A stretch of 64,000 bases of DNA from Pseudomonas nunensis (GCF_024296925.1 NZ_CP101125.1:7264927-7328926); one strand, 5' to 3'. Counted from the stretch's first letter, positions 20,639 through 31,738 are shown. The notes: generated by a model from the sequence alone, not told the origin. Numbers and translations are program-made.

Positions 20639-20654
20639 TGGCACGGAGTATGCT
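20639..20654 (+). promoter_or_regulatory. Sigma-54 promoter of pilA
   Basis: TGGCACGGAGTATGCT matches the -24/-12 consensus TGGCACG-N4-TTGCW in all but one consensus position, with the required 10 nt between GG and GC. It lies 48 nt before the pilA ATG. Confidence 0.85.
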
Positions 20655-20702
20655 GAGGCTTAATCAGATCATGAGATTTCGACTCATGCATGGAGCTTGT
20701 CT

Positions 20703-21125
20703 ATGAATACTCAGAAAGGTTTTACGCTGATCGAGCTGTTGATCGTGGTGGCGATCATCGGGATTCTGGCGACGTTTGCGTTGCCGCAATACTCCAAGTA
20801 TCAGGCGCGGGCGAAAGTGACGGCTGGTATTGCTGAAGTGTCGGCTCTCAAAGTGCCGTATGAAGATGTGATTAATGCGGGTTCGGCTGATCCGACGTTG
20901 ACCAACGTCAACGCCGGTGTGGCTGCGACTCAGAACTGTACTCTTTCGATGACAGGGACTGTAGCCGCCGGTACGGGCACACTTGTTTGTACACTGATCA
21001 ATGCCCCGGCGCCTGTATTGGGCAAGACCATCACGCTTTCGCGCAGTGCGACTGCCGGCTGGACTTGCGCAACTACTGTAGCCCCGACTTATGCGCCAAC
21101 CGGTTGCGCCGCCAGCGGGACTTGA
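20703..21125 (+). CDS. pilA: PilA, type IV major pilin
   Basis: This 140-residue class IVa prepilin has a short leader MNTQKG cut by PilD before Phe. The methylated mature N-terminus is FTLIELLIVVAIIGILATFA with the essential Glu5. Four Cys occur in the C-terminal half (TQNC, LVC, GWTC, TGC), so one or two disulfides may close the D-region. ATG 20703 is used; a TTG two codons upstream is unlikely. A sigma-54 promoter precedes it and a terminator follows, so pilA is monocistronic. Confidence 0.95.
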   Translation: MNTQKGFTLIELLIVVAIIGILATFALPQYSKYQARAKVTAGIAEVSALKVPYEDVINAGSADPTLTNVNAGVAATQNCTLSMTGTVAAGTGTLVCTLINAPAPVLGKTITLSRSATAGWTCATTVAPTYAPTGCAASGT

Positions 21126-21142
21126 TTTTTACCTGAGTCCGA

Positions 21143-21175
21143 ATGCCCTGTCTGTCAAAGACGGGGCATTTTTTT
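21143..21175 (+). terminator. Terminator of pilA
   Basis: The stem ATGCCCTGTCT / AGACGGGGCAT is followed by seven T residues. Confidence 0.9.
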
Positions 21176-21400
21176 GCCCGGTGAAAAACCTCAAGGGTGA
21201 AAAACCGCAGGTTGTTTAGAAAAAAAGGTGCCTACAAAGGTATGCACGATGAAATTCCTCAAAATTCATGGCCTTAGGCCAACGAGAAAACCGGCATCTT
21301 GCATGTACATAATTTGATGGTCATGCAATTTGCATGAATCCGGAATTTTAACTAATTCATAACTCGTTGTTTTATAAAGCATTAATGTCAGTCTCAAAGT

Positions 21401-21416
21401 TGGCACAGCGTTCGCA
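21401..21416 (+). promoter_or_regulatory. Candidate sigma-54 promoter of the BON-domain gene
   Basis: TGGCACAGCGTTCGCA keeps GG and GC 10 nt apart and matches the consensus except at two less strict positions. It lies 66 nt before the BON-domain ATG. The rest of the 355-nt gap between pilA and this gene shows no other clear element beyond the pilA terminator. Confidence 0.6.
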
Positions 21417-21481
21417 ATATACCCAGTAACCCTGCTGAGAAGACACGCAGCAGACTTTATAGAAAAACAGGAGTTACTCGT

Positions 21482-21832
21482 ATGAAGAAGTTCGCTATCG
21501 CTACTGCTGCCGCGCTGACCCTGACCATGGCCGGTGCTGCTTTTGCACAAACCACCACAACTACCCAAGCCCCGATGACTTTGGCGGCTGGTGAGATGAC
21601 CAAGGCTAAAGAAACCACTTCCGATACCTGGATCACTACCAAAGTGAAAAGCGATCTGGTTACCGAAAAAGGCATTCCAGGCACTGACATCAAAGTAGAA
21701 ACCAACAAAGGTGTTGTATCCCTGTCGTCGACTGTAGCAATCACCGACGCTCAGAAAGCCACCGCTGTTGCGATCACCAAGAAAATCAAAGGCGTCAAAG
21801 CAGTTTCTGCTGACGGCCTGAAAGCCGAGTAA
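21482..21832 (+). CDS. Periplasmic BON-domain protein (OsmY-like)
   Basis: This 116-residue protein has a clean signal peptide (ATAAALTLTMAGAAFA) and a single BON domain (SDTWITTKVKSDLVTEKG to the C-terminus). BON domains are thought to bind phospholipid or peptidoglycan-associated surfaces, and OsmY-like proteins act in envelope stress. A strong AGGAG lies upstream of the ATG. Codon use near the start is rich in AAA, ACC and GCT, as in highly expressed genes. It is preceded by a sigma-54-like promoter and followed by a chain of hairpins. Confidence 0.88.
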   Translation: MKKFAIATAAALTLTMAGAAFAQTTTTTQAPMTLAAGEMTKAKETTSDTWITTKVKSDLVTEKGIPGTDIKVETNKGVVSLSSTVAITDAQKATAVAITKKIKGVKAVSADGLKAE

Positions 21833-21839
21833 GGCAAGA

Positions 21840-21969
21840 CTTCTCCGCTTGAACCGGGAGAAGGCGTGGCAGACGGGCTAAGCAATACGTCTGCCGCCTC
21901 TGGAGAGTTCATGCGAAGGCCACAAGGACGTGGCCATTACAGGCCTCCGACATTCGTGTCGGGGGCCTG
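21840..21969 (+). other. Chain of four hairpins after BON gene, ending in a terminator-like stem
   Basis: The four stems are: CTTCTCC / GGAGAAG (21840-21863); GGCAGACG / CGTCTGCC (21868-21895); GGCCAC / GTGGCC with loop AAGGAC (21918-21935); and AGGCCTCCGACA / TGTCGGGGGCCT (21941-21969), followed by TTCT. The third loop matches the RsmA/CsrA binding motif. It may be a structured 3' UTR or a separate small RNA. Confidence 0.6.
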
Positions 21970-22021
21970 TTCTATTGTGGGCGCCGCAAAACCAAATGTA
22001 GATTTTGGATACACAAAAACG

Positions 22022-22115
22022 CCTGTGGGAGCGGGCTTGCTCGCGAAGGCGGTGTGTCAGTCAACTTCAATGCTGAATGACACACCGCCTTCGCGAGCAA
22101 GCCCGCTCCCACAGG
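22022..22115. repeat. REP doublet (REPIN-like), copy B
   Basis: Inverted arms of the GTGGGAGCGGGCTTGCTCGC family surround a palindromic spacer. It lies in the gap between convergent BON and DUF2845 genes. Confidence 0.9.
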
Positions 22116-22146
22116 GGTAGGTGTTTAAGTTGTCAGTTGTGGTGAG

Positions 22147-22446
22147 TCAGTTCCCACGCTTGCTGGTGATCTGCACCAGTCGGTTACCTTCAAACCGCAG
22201 GTACTGATACATCCCGCTATTAGGACCGTAAGTCCATTCCTCGACCGGGAACTCTTCGCGCCGGTTGGCACTGCGCTTATAGCCCAACGCATCCCGGGAC
22301 ACGGGTTGTCCACATTTCTGCAGCACTTCGCTGGACCGGTCGCCCACGCTGATCAACTGACTGCCGCAGCGCAGGGTATCGGCTGCGCTGGCCTGACTGG
22401 CGGCCATCGCCAGGGTCAGGCCGATCAGCAATTGTCTGATCATCAC
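22147..22446 (-). CDS. DUF2845 family secreted protein
   Basis: This 99-residue protein has a signal peptide (LLIGLTLAMAASQASA). The mature part has two Cys (LRCGS and QKCGQP) and the DUF2845 pattern SVGDRSSEVLQKCGQP...VEEWTYG. The function is unknown. The start overlaps the DUF748 stop by 4 nt, so it is the second gene of that transcript. An ATG one codon later is equally possible. Confidence 0.85.
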   Translation of the reverse strand: MMIRQLLIGLTLAMAASQASAADTLRCGSQLISVGDRSSEVLQKCGQPVSRDALGYKRSANRREEFPVEEWTYGPNSGMYQYLRFEGNRLVQITSKRGN

Positions 22447-25397
22447 TCGGCGTCCAGGTGCAGGGGTGTAATCACCCGACCATCACTTTGCGCTTCGCCC
22501 AGGCTGGCGTCGACAAAGTACACGCGGTCATCGGCCATCTGCGTTTTGTCCACCAGGAAGTCCTTGATGCTGCTGGCCCGTTCCTGACCCAGTTGGCGCA
22601 ACAGCACGTCGCTGGAACTCCAGAACTTGATCACGTCCGCGCGCATTTTGGCGGTGCGTTCTTCCTTGCCCAAGTCCTTCCATTCGGCGGGCGGCTGAGT
22701 CTTGAGACGGGTGCGGTAGATGCCTTCCAGCAGCGCACCTTTCTCGCCCTCCGGCACTTGCAGCAGAGACGCCTGAGCCGGAACCTTGTCGCCACGGCGC
22801 TGGAGCATTTTGTAGTAGTTGTACTGGTATTCACGCTCCAGACGTTGCTCGGCAATCAACGGCCCGTCGCTGTTTTGCGCGGCGGTGCCTTCGATTTCCA
22901 GGCGCAGGGCCGGACGTTCCTTGAGCGCGCTGGAGAGTTTGACCAGCGACGCCTCGGCTTCCTTGCTCAGGTCACTCGAACCCGGTGCAAACGACACGGT
23001 GCCGAGATCTTCCGAACCACCGCCGCTGATCAACCCGCCGATCATTTTGAACGGTGCTGCAGCCGCTTTGACGATCAGGTTGCGCAAGGTCTGCCAGACA
23101 ATCGGCATGATGCTGAACTGCGGGTTGTTCAGGTCGCCGGTCACCGGCAATTCGATGGAAATCTTGCCGTCGACGTCCTTGAGCAGGGCGATCGCCAGTT
23201 TCAGCGGCAGGCTGGTGGCGTCCGGGCTATCGACTTTCTCGCCCAGTTGCAGTTGCTCGACCACAACCTTGTTTTCAGCCTTGAGCTGGCCCTTGGTGAT
23301 CAGGTAATGCAGGTCGAGATTGAGCCGGCCCTTGCGGATGCGGTAGCCGGCGAACTTGCCGGAGTAAGGCGTCAGCGTCGTCAGTTCGACCCGTTTGAAA
23401 CTGGTGGCGATGTCGAGGCTGGCCATCGGGTCGAACGGGTTGACCGCGCCCTTGATGGTGACCGGCGCATAACGGTCGACCTTGCCCTTGATGTCGACCG
23501 TCGCGGGTTTCGCCTGGCGGCTGTCGATGGTGCCGATCGCACCGTTGAGCTGTTGCACCGCCGTCGCGAAGTTTGGCGTGAGGCTGAAGTCGGCGAAGTT
23601 CGCCGAACCGTCATTGATCGCAACGCCGCCGACATGGATGGCCAGTGGTTTGTCCTTGCTGGCCGCCGGTTTCGCTGCAGCAGTCTTGGCGCCGGAATCG
23701 GGCGGTTGCGGGACCAGCAAGTCATCGACGTTGGTGGTGCGGTCATCGTTGATCATGAAGCGCACGTAGGGCTGGAACAGGTTGACCTTGTCGATCGACA
23801 GGCTGTCGCCGTGCTGATAGTTCAGGCCTTCGAGCGTCAGTTGCTGCCACTTGAGGAAGTCGCGGGTTTTCAGGGTGTCGAGGGTGTGCAACTGATCGAC
23901 CTGGGCGCGGCCGGTTACGCTGAAGGCCAGCGGGTCGGTGCTTTTCAGGTCAACCGCCAGGTCACTGCCGAGCATGCCGCTGCGCAGTTCCAGGCGAATG
24001 AACGGGGTGATATAGGACTGGGCGACCCGCAGGTCGATGTCCTTGGTCTGCACTTTCAGCTTGGCACTGACCGGCGCCAGATTGACCTCGCCGTCCGCAG
24101 TGATTTTGCCTTGCTTGCCGATACCCGTGTCGAGCTTGAGGGCGAAAGGCGAGCCATTGAGGCTGTCGAAATTCTGCAGGTCTACATTCAATGGGCCCAC
24201 TTCCAACGCCACAGCCGGCTGCGCCTTGCGGTCGGCCAGATGAACCTGGTAATTGCGCAGTTGCACGTCTTTGAGCAGCACCTGCCAGGGTTTGCTTGGC
24301 GGAGTAGGTTCAGGTTTTGGTGAGTCGGCTGCTGCCGGAGTCGTCGCCGGTTCGGCTTTGGCTTTGACGGCTGCTTTGGACGGTTGGCTGGCGAAAAGTT
24401 TCTGCCAATCGAGTTGCCCGTCTGCTTCAAGGGCGGCCCAGGTTTCGAGTTTGTTGCTGCGGATCTTGCCGACGACGACTTGCTGCTTGGCCAGGTCGAT
24501 CGTGGTATCGCTGACGTCCAGGCGTTCGAGTTTCACCAGCGGACGGCCGTCCGGTGCATTGATAGCGAAGGGCGCGACACTGACCGCGACGTTGCTCAGC
24601 AGCAGTTCGGTTTCCTTGGCCAGGTTGAGCTTGTAGTCGGTGCTCAAGTTCAGCACGCCGTTTTCCAGGGCCAGAGGCAACGCATCACGCACGTACGGCC
24701 ACCAGACTTTCATCTGGCCGTCGGTGACTTTCAACTTACCTTCGGAGGCAATCGGTACCAGGCTGAAATTGCCGGTCCAGTCGATCTGCCCGCCTGCGGG
24801 GCCGGCCGCGACCAGGGTCATGTCGGCGTTGTCATCGGGCAGCGTGCTGAGGTTCTTCAGCTCGAAATCGAGTTTGTCGTAAAGGAATTCGATCGGCTCG
24901 CTGGGGCGCGAATCCTGGAAGTGCACATAACCGCCGGCCAGTCTGATTCGCTCCACGCGCAGCGGGAACGGCTTGGCGTTCGGGTCGGCCGGGGTCGGTT
25001 CGCTGGCGGGGATTTTGAACAGGCCGAGCAGGTTGAGTTTGCCGTCCTTGCCGAAAAGGATTTCAGTCTTGGGCTTGTCCAGTTCGATATCGGACAGGTG
25101 CAGCGCCTTGGTCCAGAGGCTGTCGATCTGCAGGTTGGCGTAAAGCCGTTCGAAGCCGACCTGTTCCTTGCCCGGCTCACCGATGATCAGGCCCCACAGG
25201 GTGACTTCAAGGCTGAAGGGGTTGAGTTCGATGCGCTGGATGTGCGCGGGCGTCGTGGCGTAATTGGCCAACTGCTGGTTGGCGATCCGCAAGGCGATGC
25301 CCGGCAAAATCAGAAACCCCAGCAGGCTGTAGAGAGCCAGAGCAGTCAGCAAGGCGCCGATAGCGCGAATCAATCCTTTGGGCATGTGCGGCTTCAT
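22443..25397 (-). CDS. Large DUF748 (AsmA-like) envelope protein
   Basis: This 984-residue protein has one N-terminal transmembrane segment (LLTALALYSLLGFLILPGIAL). A long beta-rich periplasmic region follows, with repeated DUF748/AsmA-type motifs, a Pro/Ala-rich linker near residue 345 and a second linker near residue 570. AsmA-like proteins of this build are thought to bridge the periplasm and affect outer-membrane lipid homeostasis; the role of this member is not established. The C-terminus has an OmpA-like stretch (VSFAPGSSDLSKEAEASLVKL). Confidence 0.85.
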   Translation of the reverse strand: MKPHMPKGLIRAIGALLTALALYSLLGFLILPGIALRIANQQLANYATTPAHIQRIELNPFSLEVTLWGLIIGEPGKEQVGFERLYANLQIDSLWTKALHLSDIELDKPKTEILFGKDGKLNLLGLFKIPASEPTPADPNAKPFPLRVERIRLAGGYVHFQDSRPSEPIEFLYDKLDFELKNLSTLPDDNADMTLVAAGPAGGQIDWTGNFSLVPIASEGKLKVTDGQMKVWWPYVRDALPLALENGVLNLSTDYKLNLAKETELLLSNVAVSVAPFAINAPDGRPLVKLERLDVSDTTIDLAKQQVVVGKIRSNKLETWAALEADGQLDWQKLFASQPSKAAVKAKAEPATTPAAADSPKPEPTPPSKPWQVLLKDVQLRNYQVHLADRKAQPAVALEVGPLNVDLQNFDSLNGSPFALKLDTGIGKQGKITADGEVNLAPVSAKLKVQTKDIDLRVAQSYITPFIRLELRSGMLGSDLAVDLKSTDPLAFSVTGRAQVDQLHTLDTLKTRDFLKWQQLTLEGLNYQHGDSLSIDKVNLFQPYVRFMINDDRTTNVDDLLVPQPPDSGAKTAAAKPAASKDKPLAIHVGGVAINDGSANFADFSLTPNFATAVQQLNGAIGTIDSRQAKPATVDIKGKVDRYAPVTIKGAVNPFDPMASLDIATSFKRVELTTLTPYSGKFAGYRIRKGRLNLDLHYLITKGQLKAENKVVVEQLQLGEKVDSPDATSLPLKLAIALLKDVDGKISIELPVTGDLNNPQFSIMPIVWQTLRNLIVKAAAAPFKMIGGLISGGGSEDLGTVSFAPGSSDLSKEAEASLVKLSSALKERPALRLEIEGTAAQNSDGPLIAEQRLEREYQYNYYKMLQRRGDKVPAQASLLQVPEGEKGALLEGIYRTRLKTQPPAEWKDLGKEERTAKMRADVIKFWSSSDVLLRQLGQERASSIKDFLVDKTQMADDRVYFVDASLGEAQSDGRVITPLHLDAE

Positions 25398-25501
25398 TTG
25401 TCTGATCGGAGTGCCTTGGAGTATGGCACGCGTTTTCGGTTCCGAAGTACTCGCCCTGTTCAGGATTGTTCAGAAAAAAGTGAATGAAACGTCCTCGCGA
25501 G

Positions 25502-26518
25502 TCAAAGCTGCAGGATCAGGGTTTTCAATGGTGGCTGCTGATCCATCGACGGGAAATCCGCGCCCGGGGTCATCACCGACCACTCGCGCACTGGCCGTCC
25601 GGCCTTCTCCGCACAGCGCAAAACCTGCTCGCGCCAGTCGTCCATGCTGACCTTCGCCAGGTTGTTGCAGCAGATCAGCACGCCATTCTCGGCGGTGGTC
25701 AGCAACGCGGGTTTGAGCAGGCTTTGATAGTCGCGCAGCAGGTCGACCGTGCCGAATGCGCTCTTGGCCCAGGCCGGCGGATCGAGCAGCACCAGATCGT
25801 ACTGACGCTGTTCCAGGCGTTGGTAGCTCGGCAGTTTCTGCCCGCGACGTTGACTGATCGGCAGGCCGGCCAGTTGGCGGATCGCCGGGAAGTAATCGGA
25901 CTGAATGAATTGCATGGCCGGCAACTGCGGGTTGAGCAGGCCGTTTTCGCGGCCAACGGCCAGGTTGCCTTCGGCGAAGTCGAGGTTGCAGACTTCGCGC
26001 GCACCACCGGCCGCCGCACTCAGGCCGACGCCGCAGGTGTAGGCGAACAGGTTCAACACACTTTTACCTTTGCTGTGATCCTTGACCCAGCCACGGGTGT
26101 TGCGCAGGTCGAGGAACAGCAGCGGGTCTTGCCCGGCGTGACGGCCGCGAACCCGGTAATTGAGGCCCCATTCGTGGCCGATCAGGTCTTGCAGCGCGGC
26201 TTCGTCGGCTTGGTAGACGGTGTCTTCGCGGTCGATACGCGAATTGCCCCGGGAGCGGTCGTTGTAGACCAGCAGGGTGTCGAGGCCCAGGTGTTGATTG
26301 ATGATGTCGTGCAGTTGCAGCAGCGCGTCGCGCTCCAGCGACTGGTGAAAGCTTTGCACCAGCAGTTGCGGGCCGTAACGGTCGATGGTCAGGCCGCCGG
26401 CGCCTTCCTGGCTGCCATGGAACAGGCGATAGCAATCGGTGCCCTGCTGATGCAGTTCGGCAAGCAGGTCCTGGCGATGATCGAGGGCGGCGCGCAGCGC
26501 CTGATTCAAGGAAGACAT
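25502..26518 (-). CDS. Class I SAM-dependent rRNA methyltransferase (RlmI-like)
   Basis: This 338-residue enzyme resembles the 23S rRNA 5-methylcytosine methyltransferases. The SAM-binding motif VLNLFAYTCGVGLSAAAGGA is followed by the catalytic motif DLVLLDPPAW near residue 240. The N-terminal PUA domain of RlmI appears reduced. ATG 26518 (MSSLNQALRAAL) is chosen because the open frame upstream runs through a repeat element and has no family similarity. The rRNA target is not certain. Confidence 0.85.
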   Translation of the reverse strand: MSSLNQALRAALDHRQDLLAELHQQGTDCYRLFHGSQEGAGGLTIDRYGPQLLVQSFHQSLERDALLQLHDIINQHLGLDTLLVYNDRSRGNSRIDREDTVYQADEAALQDLIGHEWGLNYRVRGRHAGQDPLLFLDLRNTRGWVKDHSKGKSVLNLFAYTCGVGLSAAAGGAREVCNLDFAEGNLAVGRENGLLNPQLPAMQFIQSDYFPAIRQLAGLPISQRRGQKLPSYQRLEQRQYDLVLLDPPAWAKSAFGTVDLLRDYQSLLKPALLTTAENGVLICCNNLAKVSMDDWREQVLRCAEKAGRPVREWSVMTPGADFPSMDQQPPLKTLILQL

Positions 26519-26588
26519 GCTGGGCGCCTTGCAGGAGGAGGGAATTTGGCGCGGGAGTTTAACAGCTTGGCATGGGACCGCGGTGTTC

Positions 26589-26720
26589 TGTGGCGAGGGG
26601 GCTTGCCTGTGGCGAGGGAGCTTGCTCCCGCTGGGCTGCGAAGCGGCCCCGAAATCTCGGCCCTTGTCGGGGATTTTTGCGAGCGCTTCGCGCTCGAGCG
26701 GGAGCAAGCTCCCTCGCCAC
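26589..26720. repeat. REP-like palindrome of a second family
   Basis: An arm TGTGGCGAGGGAGCTTGCTC near 26609 is complemented by an arm ending at 26720. Between them are two smaller palindromes (GCTGCGAAGCGGC and GAGCGCTTCGCGCTC). A partial copy of the left arm at 26589-26607 precedes it. It fills most of the gap between the methyltransferase and the MpaB-like gene. Confidence 0.8.
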
Positions 26721-26747
26721 GGGGTTATCGGCGTAAGGTGTGGAGCG

Positions 26748-27620
26748 TCAGGTCAGCAACCCCATCCGCCGCTTGGCCCGTTGCACCGAGCCATTCCTCA
26801 TCGCCCAGCGCAGCATCGGCGCACTGCGCTTGACGCTGGCGCGGATCAACTGACGTTGCAGCGGGTTCTGATTGACCCCAAGCATGTCACTCGCCCAGTC
26901 CGGCAGCAGGTCGATACCGGCCTGCATCATCAAGCCGCCAAACGGTTTGGCCATGCGGCTGGGGGAGGGCGCGTTCAGCAGCAGGCGCAACACCTCGCGA
27001 CTGCGGTCGTCGCACAGCAGCTGCGGGCGGATTCGCTCCAGATACTCGGCCATTTCCTTGCGGCTATGCGGCACATCGCGGGCGCCCAGGCGCTCGGCGA
27101 TCACCGCGATTTCGGCGTAGTAGCGGTCTTGATCAGCCAATGACAAATGCGGATTGCGATAACGCAGGTGCGCCGCGAGGAAGTTGCTGACCTCGGCCAC
27201 ATGCACCCAGGTCAGCAAGTCAGGATCACTGGCGGCGTACGGCCGGCCATCCGGCGCGGTGCCGACCACTTGCAGGTGGATGGTGCGCACTTTTTCGATC
27301 AGCCAGTCGGCGTCCTTGCGCGAACCGAACGTCGTCCCGGAGATGAACTGGCTGGTACGGCGCAAACGGCCGAGCATGTCTTCGCGAAAATTCGAATGAT
27401 CCCAGACCCCGGCCAACGCCAGTGGATGCAAGGCTTGCAGCATCAACGCACTGATGCCGCCGATCAGCATGCTGCTGAAATCACCATGCACTTGCCAACT
27501 CACCGACTCGGGCCCGAACAGGCCGGGGTCGCCCTTGGGGTTCTCCAGGTCGAGGTTGCCCAAGGACAGACCAGTCAGGCTCATAAGCTGGGTTTCGATG
27601 CGGGTGCGGATGAATTCCAT
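26748..27620 (-). CDS. MpaB-like (DUF2236) oxygenase family protein
   Basis: This 290-residue protein is of the DUF2236/oxygenase MpaB family, whose members use a His-ligated haem-type or metal centre. Candidate ligands here are in LMLQALHPLALAGV, WVHVAEV and the Arg/His-rich region that follows. Latex-clearing protein is a distant member. The substrate is unknown. It lies downstream of acsA on the same strand, but a strong terminator separates them. Confidence 0.78.
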   Translation of the reverse strand: MEFIRTRIETQLMSLTGLSLGNLDLENPKGDPGLFGPESVSWQVHGDFSSMLIGGISALMLQALHPLALAGVWDHSNFREDMLGRLRRTSQFISGTTFGSRKDADWLIEKVRTIHLQVVGTAPDGRPYAASDPDLLTWVHVAEVSNFLAAHLRYRNPHLSLADQDRYYAEIAVIAERLGARDVPHSRKEMAEYLERIRPQLLCDDRSREVLRLLLNAPSPSRMAKPFGGLMMQAGIDLLPDWASDMLGVNQNPLQRQLIRASVKRSAPMLRWAMRNGSVQRAKRRMGLLT

Positions 27621-27635
27621 GGCGACTCAGTGGCG

Positions 27636-27680
27636 AAAAAAAGACTGACCTGGAATGCCTCCTACAGGGCATTCCAGGTC
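27636..27680 (-). terminator. Terminator of acsA
   Basis: The perfect stem ACCTGGAATGCC / GGCATTCCAGGT with an 8-nt loop is followed on the minus strand by CAGTC and a run of seven T residues. Confidence 0.9.
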
Positions 27681-27686
27681 CGAGTG

Positions 27687-29624
<1,938 letters not shown>

Positions 29625-29706
29625 GACGGTTCCTTATTCTTGTTTTGGTAAACAAGTCATAAAGATGCGCCGAGTGCCCAGCGGGTTCAAGTCGTACACA
29701 AACCAA

Positions 29707-29811
29707 TGTGGGAGCGGGCTTGCTCGCGAATGCGGTGGATCAGTCAACTTATCTGTTGAATGACACTCCGCCTTCGCGAGCAAGTCGAATCGTCGCACCG
29801 CCGCTCCCACA
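29707..29811. repeat. REP doublet, copy C, with an interrupted right arm
   Basis: The left arm is standard. The right arm reads GCGAGCAAG, then about 17 extra bases (including TCGAATCGTCGCACCG), then CGCTCCCACAG. The element lies between acsA and pgi. Confidence 0.88.
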
Positions 29812-29834
29812 GGGTGTTGCAGTGTGGCGTCAGA

Positions 29835-31499
29835 TCAACCGCGGTGACGGCCGCGGAAGTAGTTGATCAGGCCTTGGGTTGAAGCATCGTCAGCCGGGGT
29901 TTCTTCGCTGCCGACCAGGCGGTTGTAGACGCCTTTGCCCAGTTCTTTACCCAGCTCCACGCCCCACTGGTCGAAGGCGTTGATGCCCCAGACCACGCTT
30001 TGCACGAAGACTTTGTGTTCGTACAACGCCACGAGTGCGCCGAGGCGGCGCGGGCTGATGCGCTCGACCACGATGGTGTTGCTCGGACGGTTGCCCGGGA
30101 TCACCTTGTGCGGCGCGAGTTTGTGTACTTCTTCTTCGCTCAGGCCTTTGTCGCGCAGCTCGGTTTCAGCTTCGGGAAGGGTCTTGCCGAGCATCAATGC
30201 CTGGCTTTGCGACAAGCAGTTGGCGTACAGCCACTGGTGGTGGTCAGACACCGGGTTGAAGCTGACGATCGGCACGATGAAGTCGGCCGGGATCAGCTGG
30301 GTGCCCTGGTGCAGCAACTGGTGGTAAGCGTGCTGACCGTTGCAGCCAACGCCACCCCAGATAACCGGGCCAGTGTCGGTGGACACAGGCGTGCCATCCT
30401 GACGCACGCTCTTGCCGTTGGATTCCATGTCCAGCTGTTGCAAGTGCTTGGTGATGTTACGCAGGTAGTGGTCGTACGGCAGGATCGCGTGGCTTTGCGC
30501 GCCCCAGAAGTTGCCGTACCAGACGCCAAGCAACGCCAGCAGCACCGGCATGTTCTGTTCGAACGGCGCGCTCTGGAAATGCTGGTCCATGGTGTAGGCA
30601 CCGGACAGCAGTTCCTTGAAGTTCGACATGCCGATGGCCAGGGCAATCGGCAGACCGATGGCCGACCACAGCGAGTAACGGCCGCCAACCCAGTCCCACA
30701 TCGGGAAGATGTTCTCTTCGCGGATACCGAAGGCCACTGCTGCGGCGTTGTTGCTCGAGACCGCGATGAAGTGACGATACAGCTCGGCTTCCGAACCGCC
30801 CTGGGCCAGGTACCAGGCGCGTGCGGCCTGAGCGTTCTTCAGGGTTTCGAGGGTGTTGAAGGATTTCGACGAGACGATGAACAGCGTGGTCTCGGCGCGC
30901 AGCTTCATGGTCAGTTCGTGGAACTCACTGCCATCGATGTTCGCCAGGTAATGGCAACGCACGCCTTTATGGGCGTAGGACAACAGCGCTTCGGACACCA
31001 GCTCGGGACCGAGGAACGAGCCACCGATGCCGATGTTCACCACGTCGGTGATCGGCTTCTCGGTGTAACCGCGCCACAGACCATCGTGGATACGGCCCAC
31101 GAGGTCGGTGATCTGGTTCAGCACTTTGTGCACTTCGGGCATCACGTTGACGCCGTTCACCGACAACTTGTCGCCCACCGGGCGGCGCAGTGCGGTGTGC
31201 AGCGCTGGACGGCCTTCGGAAGAGTTGACGATTTCGCCTTCGAACAACGACTTGATCGCGCCTTTGAGGTCGACTTCGTTGGCCAGGCCCACCAGCAGAT
31301 TGCGGGTCTCGGCGTTGATCAGGTTTTTCGAGTAATCGAGAAATAGACCGCAGCTGCTGAGGGTGAATTGAGTAAAGCGCTGCGGGTCGGCATTGAACGC
31401 TTCGCGCATGCTGAAATCCTGCATGGCTTGGCGGTGGTCTTTCAACGCTTGCCAGGCGGGCAGAGCGGTAACGTCATGAGGAGTGCGGTAGTACGCCAT
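29835..31499 (-). CDS. pgi: Glucose-6-phosphate isomerase
   Basis: This 554-residue cytoplasmic enzyme interconverts glucose-6-phosphate and fructose-6-phosphate. The family signatures are [19 protein letters not shown], the sugar-phosphate loop ([12 protein letters not shown]) and [17 protein letters not shown]. The catalytic Glu (in [17 protein letters not shown]) and the C-terminal Lys/His region ([12 protein letters not shown]) are in place. ATG 31499 has AAAAGGAAAA upstream. It lies downstream of panD on the same strand. Confidence 0.96.
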   Translation of the reverse strand: MAYYRTPHDVTALPAWQALKDHRQAMQDFSMREAFNADPQRFTQFTLSSCGLFLDYSKNLINAETRNLLVGLANEVDLKGAIKSLFEGEIVNSSEGRPALHTALRRPVGDKLSVNGVNVMPEVHKVLNQITDLVGRIHDGLWRGYTEKPITDVVNIGIGGSFLGPELVSEALLSYAHKGVRCHYLANIDGSEFHELTMKLRAETTLFIVSSKSFNTLETLKNAQAARAWYLAQGGSEAELYRHFIAVSSNNAAAVAFGIREENIFPMWDWVGGRYSLWSAIGLPIALAIGMSNFKELLSGAYTMDQHFQSAPFEQNMPVLLALLGVWYGNFWGAQSHAILPYDHYLRNITKHLQQLDMESNGKSVRQDGTPVSTDTGPVIWGGVGCNGQHAYHQLLHQGTQLIPADFIVPIVSFNPVSDHHQWLYANCLSQSQALMLGKTLPEAETELRDKGLSEEEVHKLAPHKVIPGNRPSNTIVVERISPRRLGALVALYEHKVFVQSVVWGINAFDQWGVELGKELGKGVYNRLVGSEETPADDASTQGLINYFRGRHRG

Positions 31500-31690
31500 C
31501 GCTGCGATTTTCCTTTTTACTTGAACTGCCTTTAAGACACTGAAGATCCCGGAACGTCCCGACCGCTGGGTGGGTCATTGCGGGCAATCTGCTTGGAGAC
31601 GATTAAATAGCGCAGGGCGGTAACAGTAAACCTCGCGTGCGGATCTGTCTTCGCTTTGTATGACTCGTTTTCTGTACTTTTTTAACATTA

Positions 31691-31729
31691 AAACCAGAAA
31701 TGCCCCGACAAACGGGCGTTTGCCGGGGC
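31691..31729 (-). terminator. Terminator of panD
   Basis: On the minus strand GCCCCGGCAAACGCCCGTTTGTCGGGGC-type pairing (31702-31729, inner stem CAAACG / CGTTTG) is followed by ATTTCTGGTTTT. Confidence 0.8.
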
Positions 31730-31738
31730 AGGGTGCTA

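Noticed and set aside
22458-24323. A 621-codon ORF on the plus strand
   Set aside because: It is antisense to the DUF748 gene and rich in Gln, Arg, Val and Asp without any recognisable domain.
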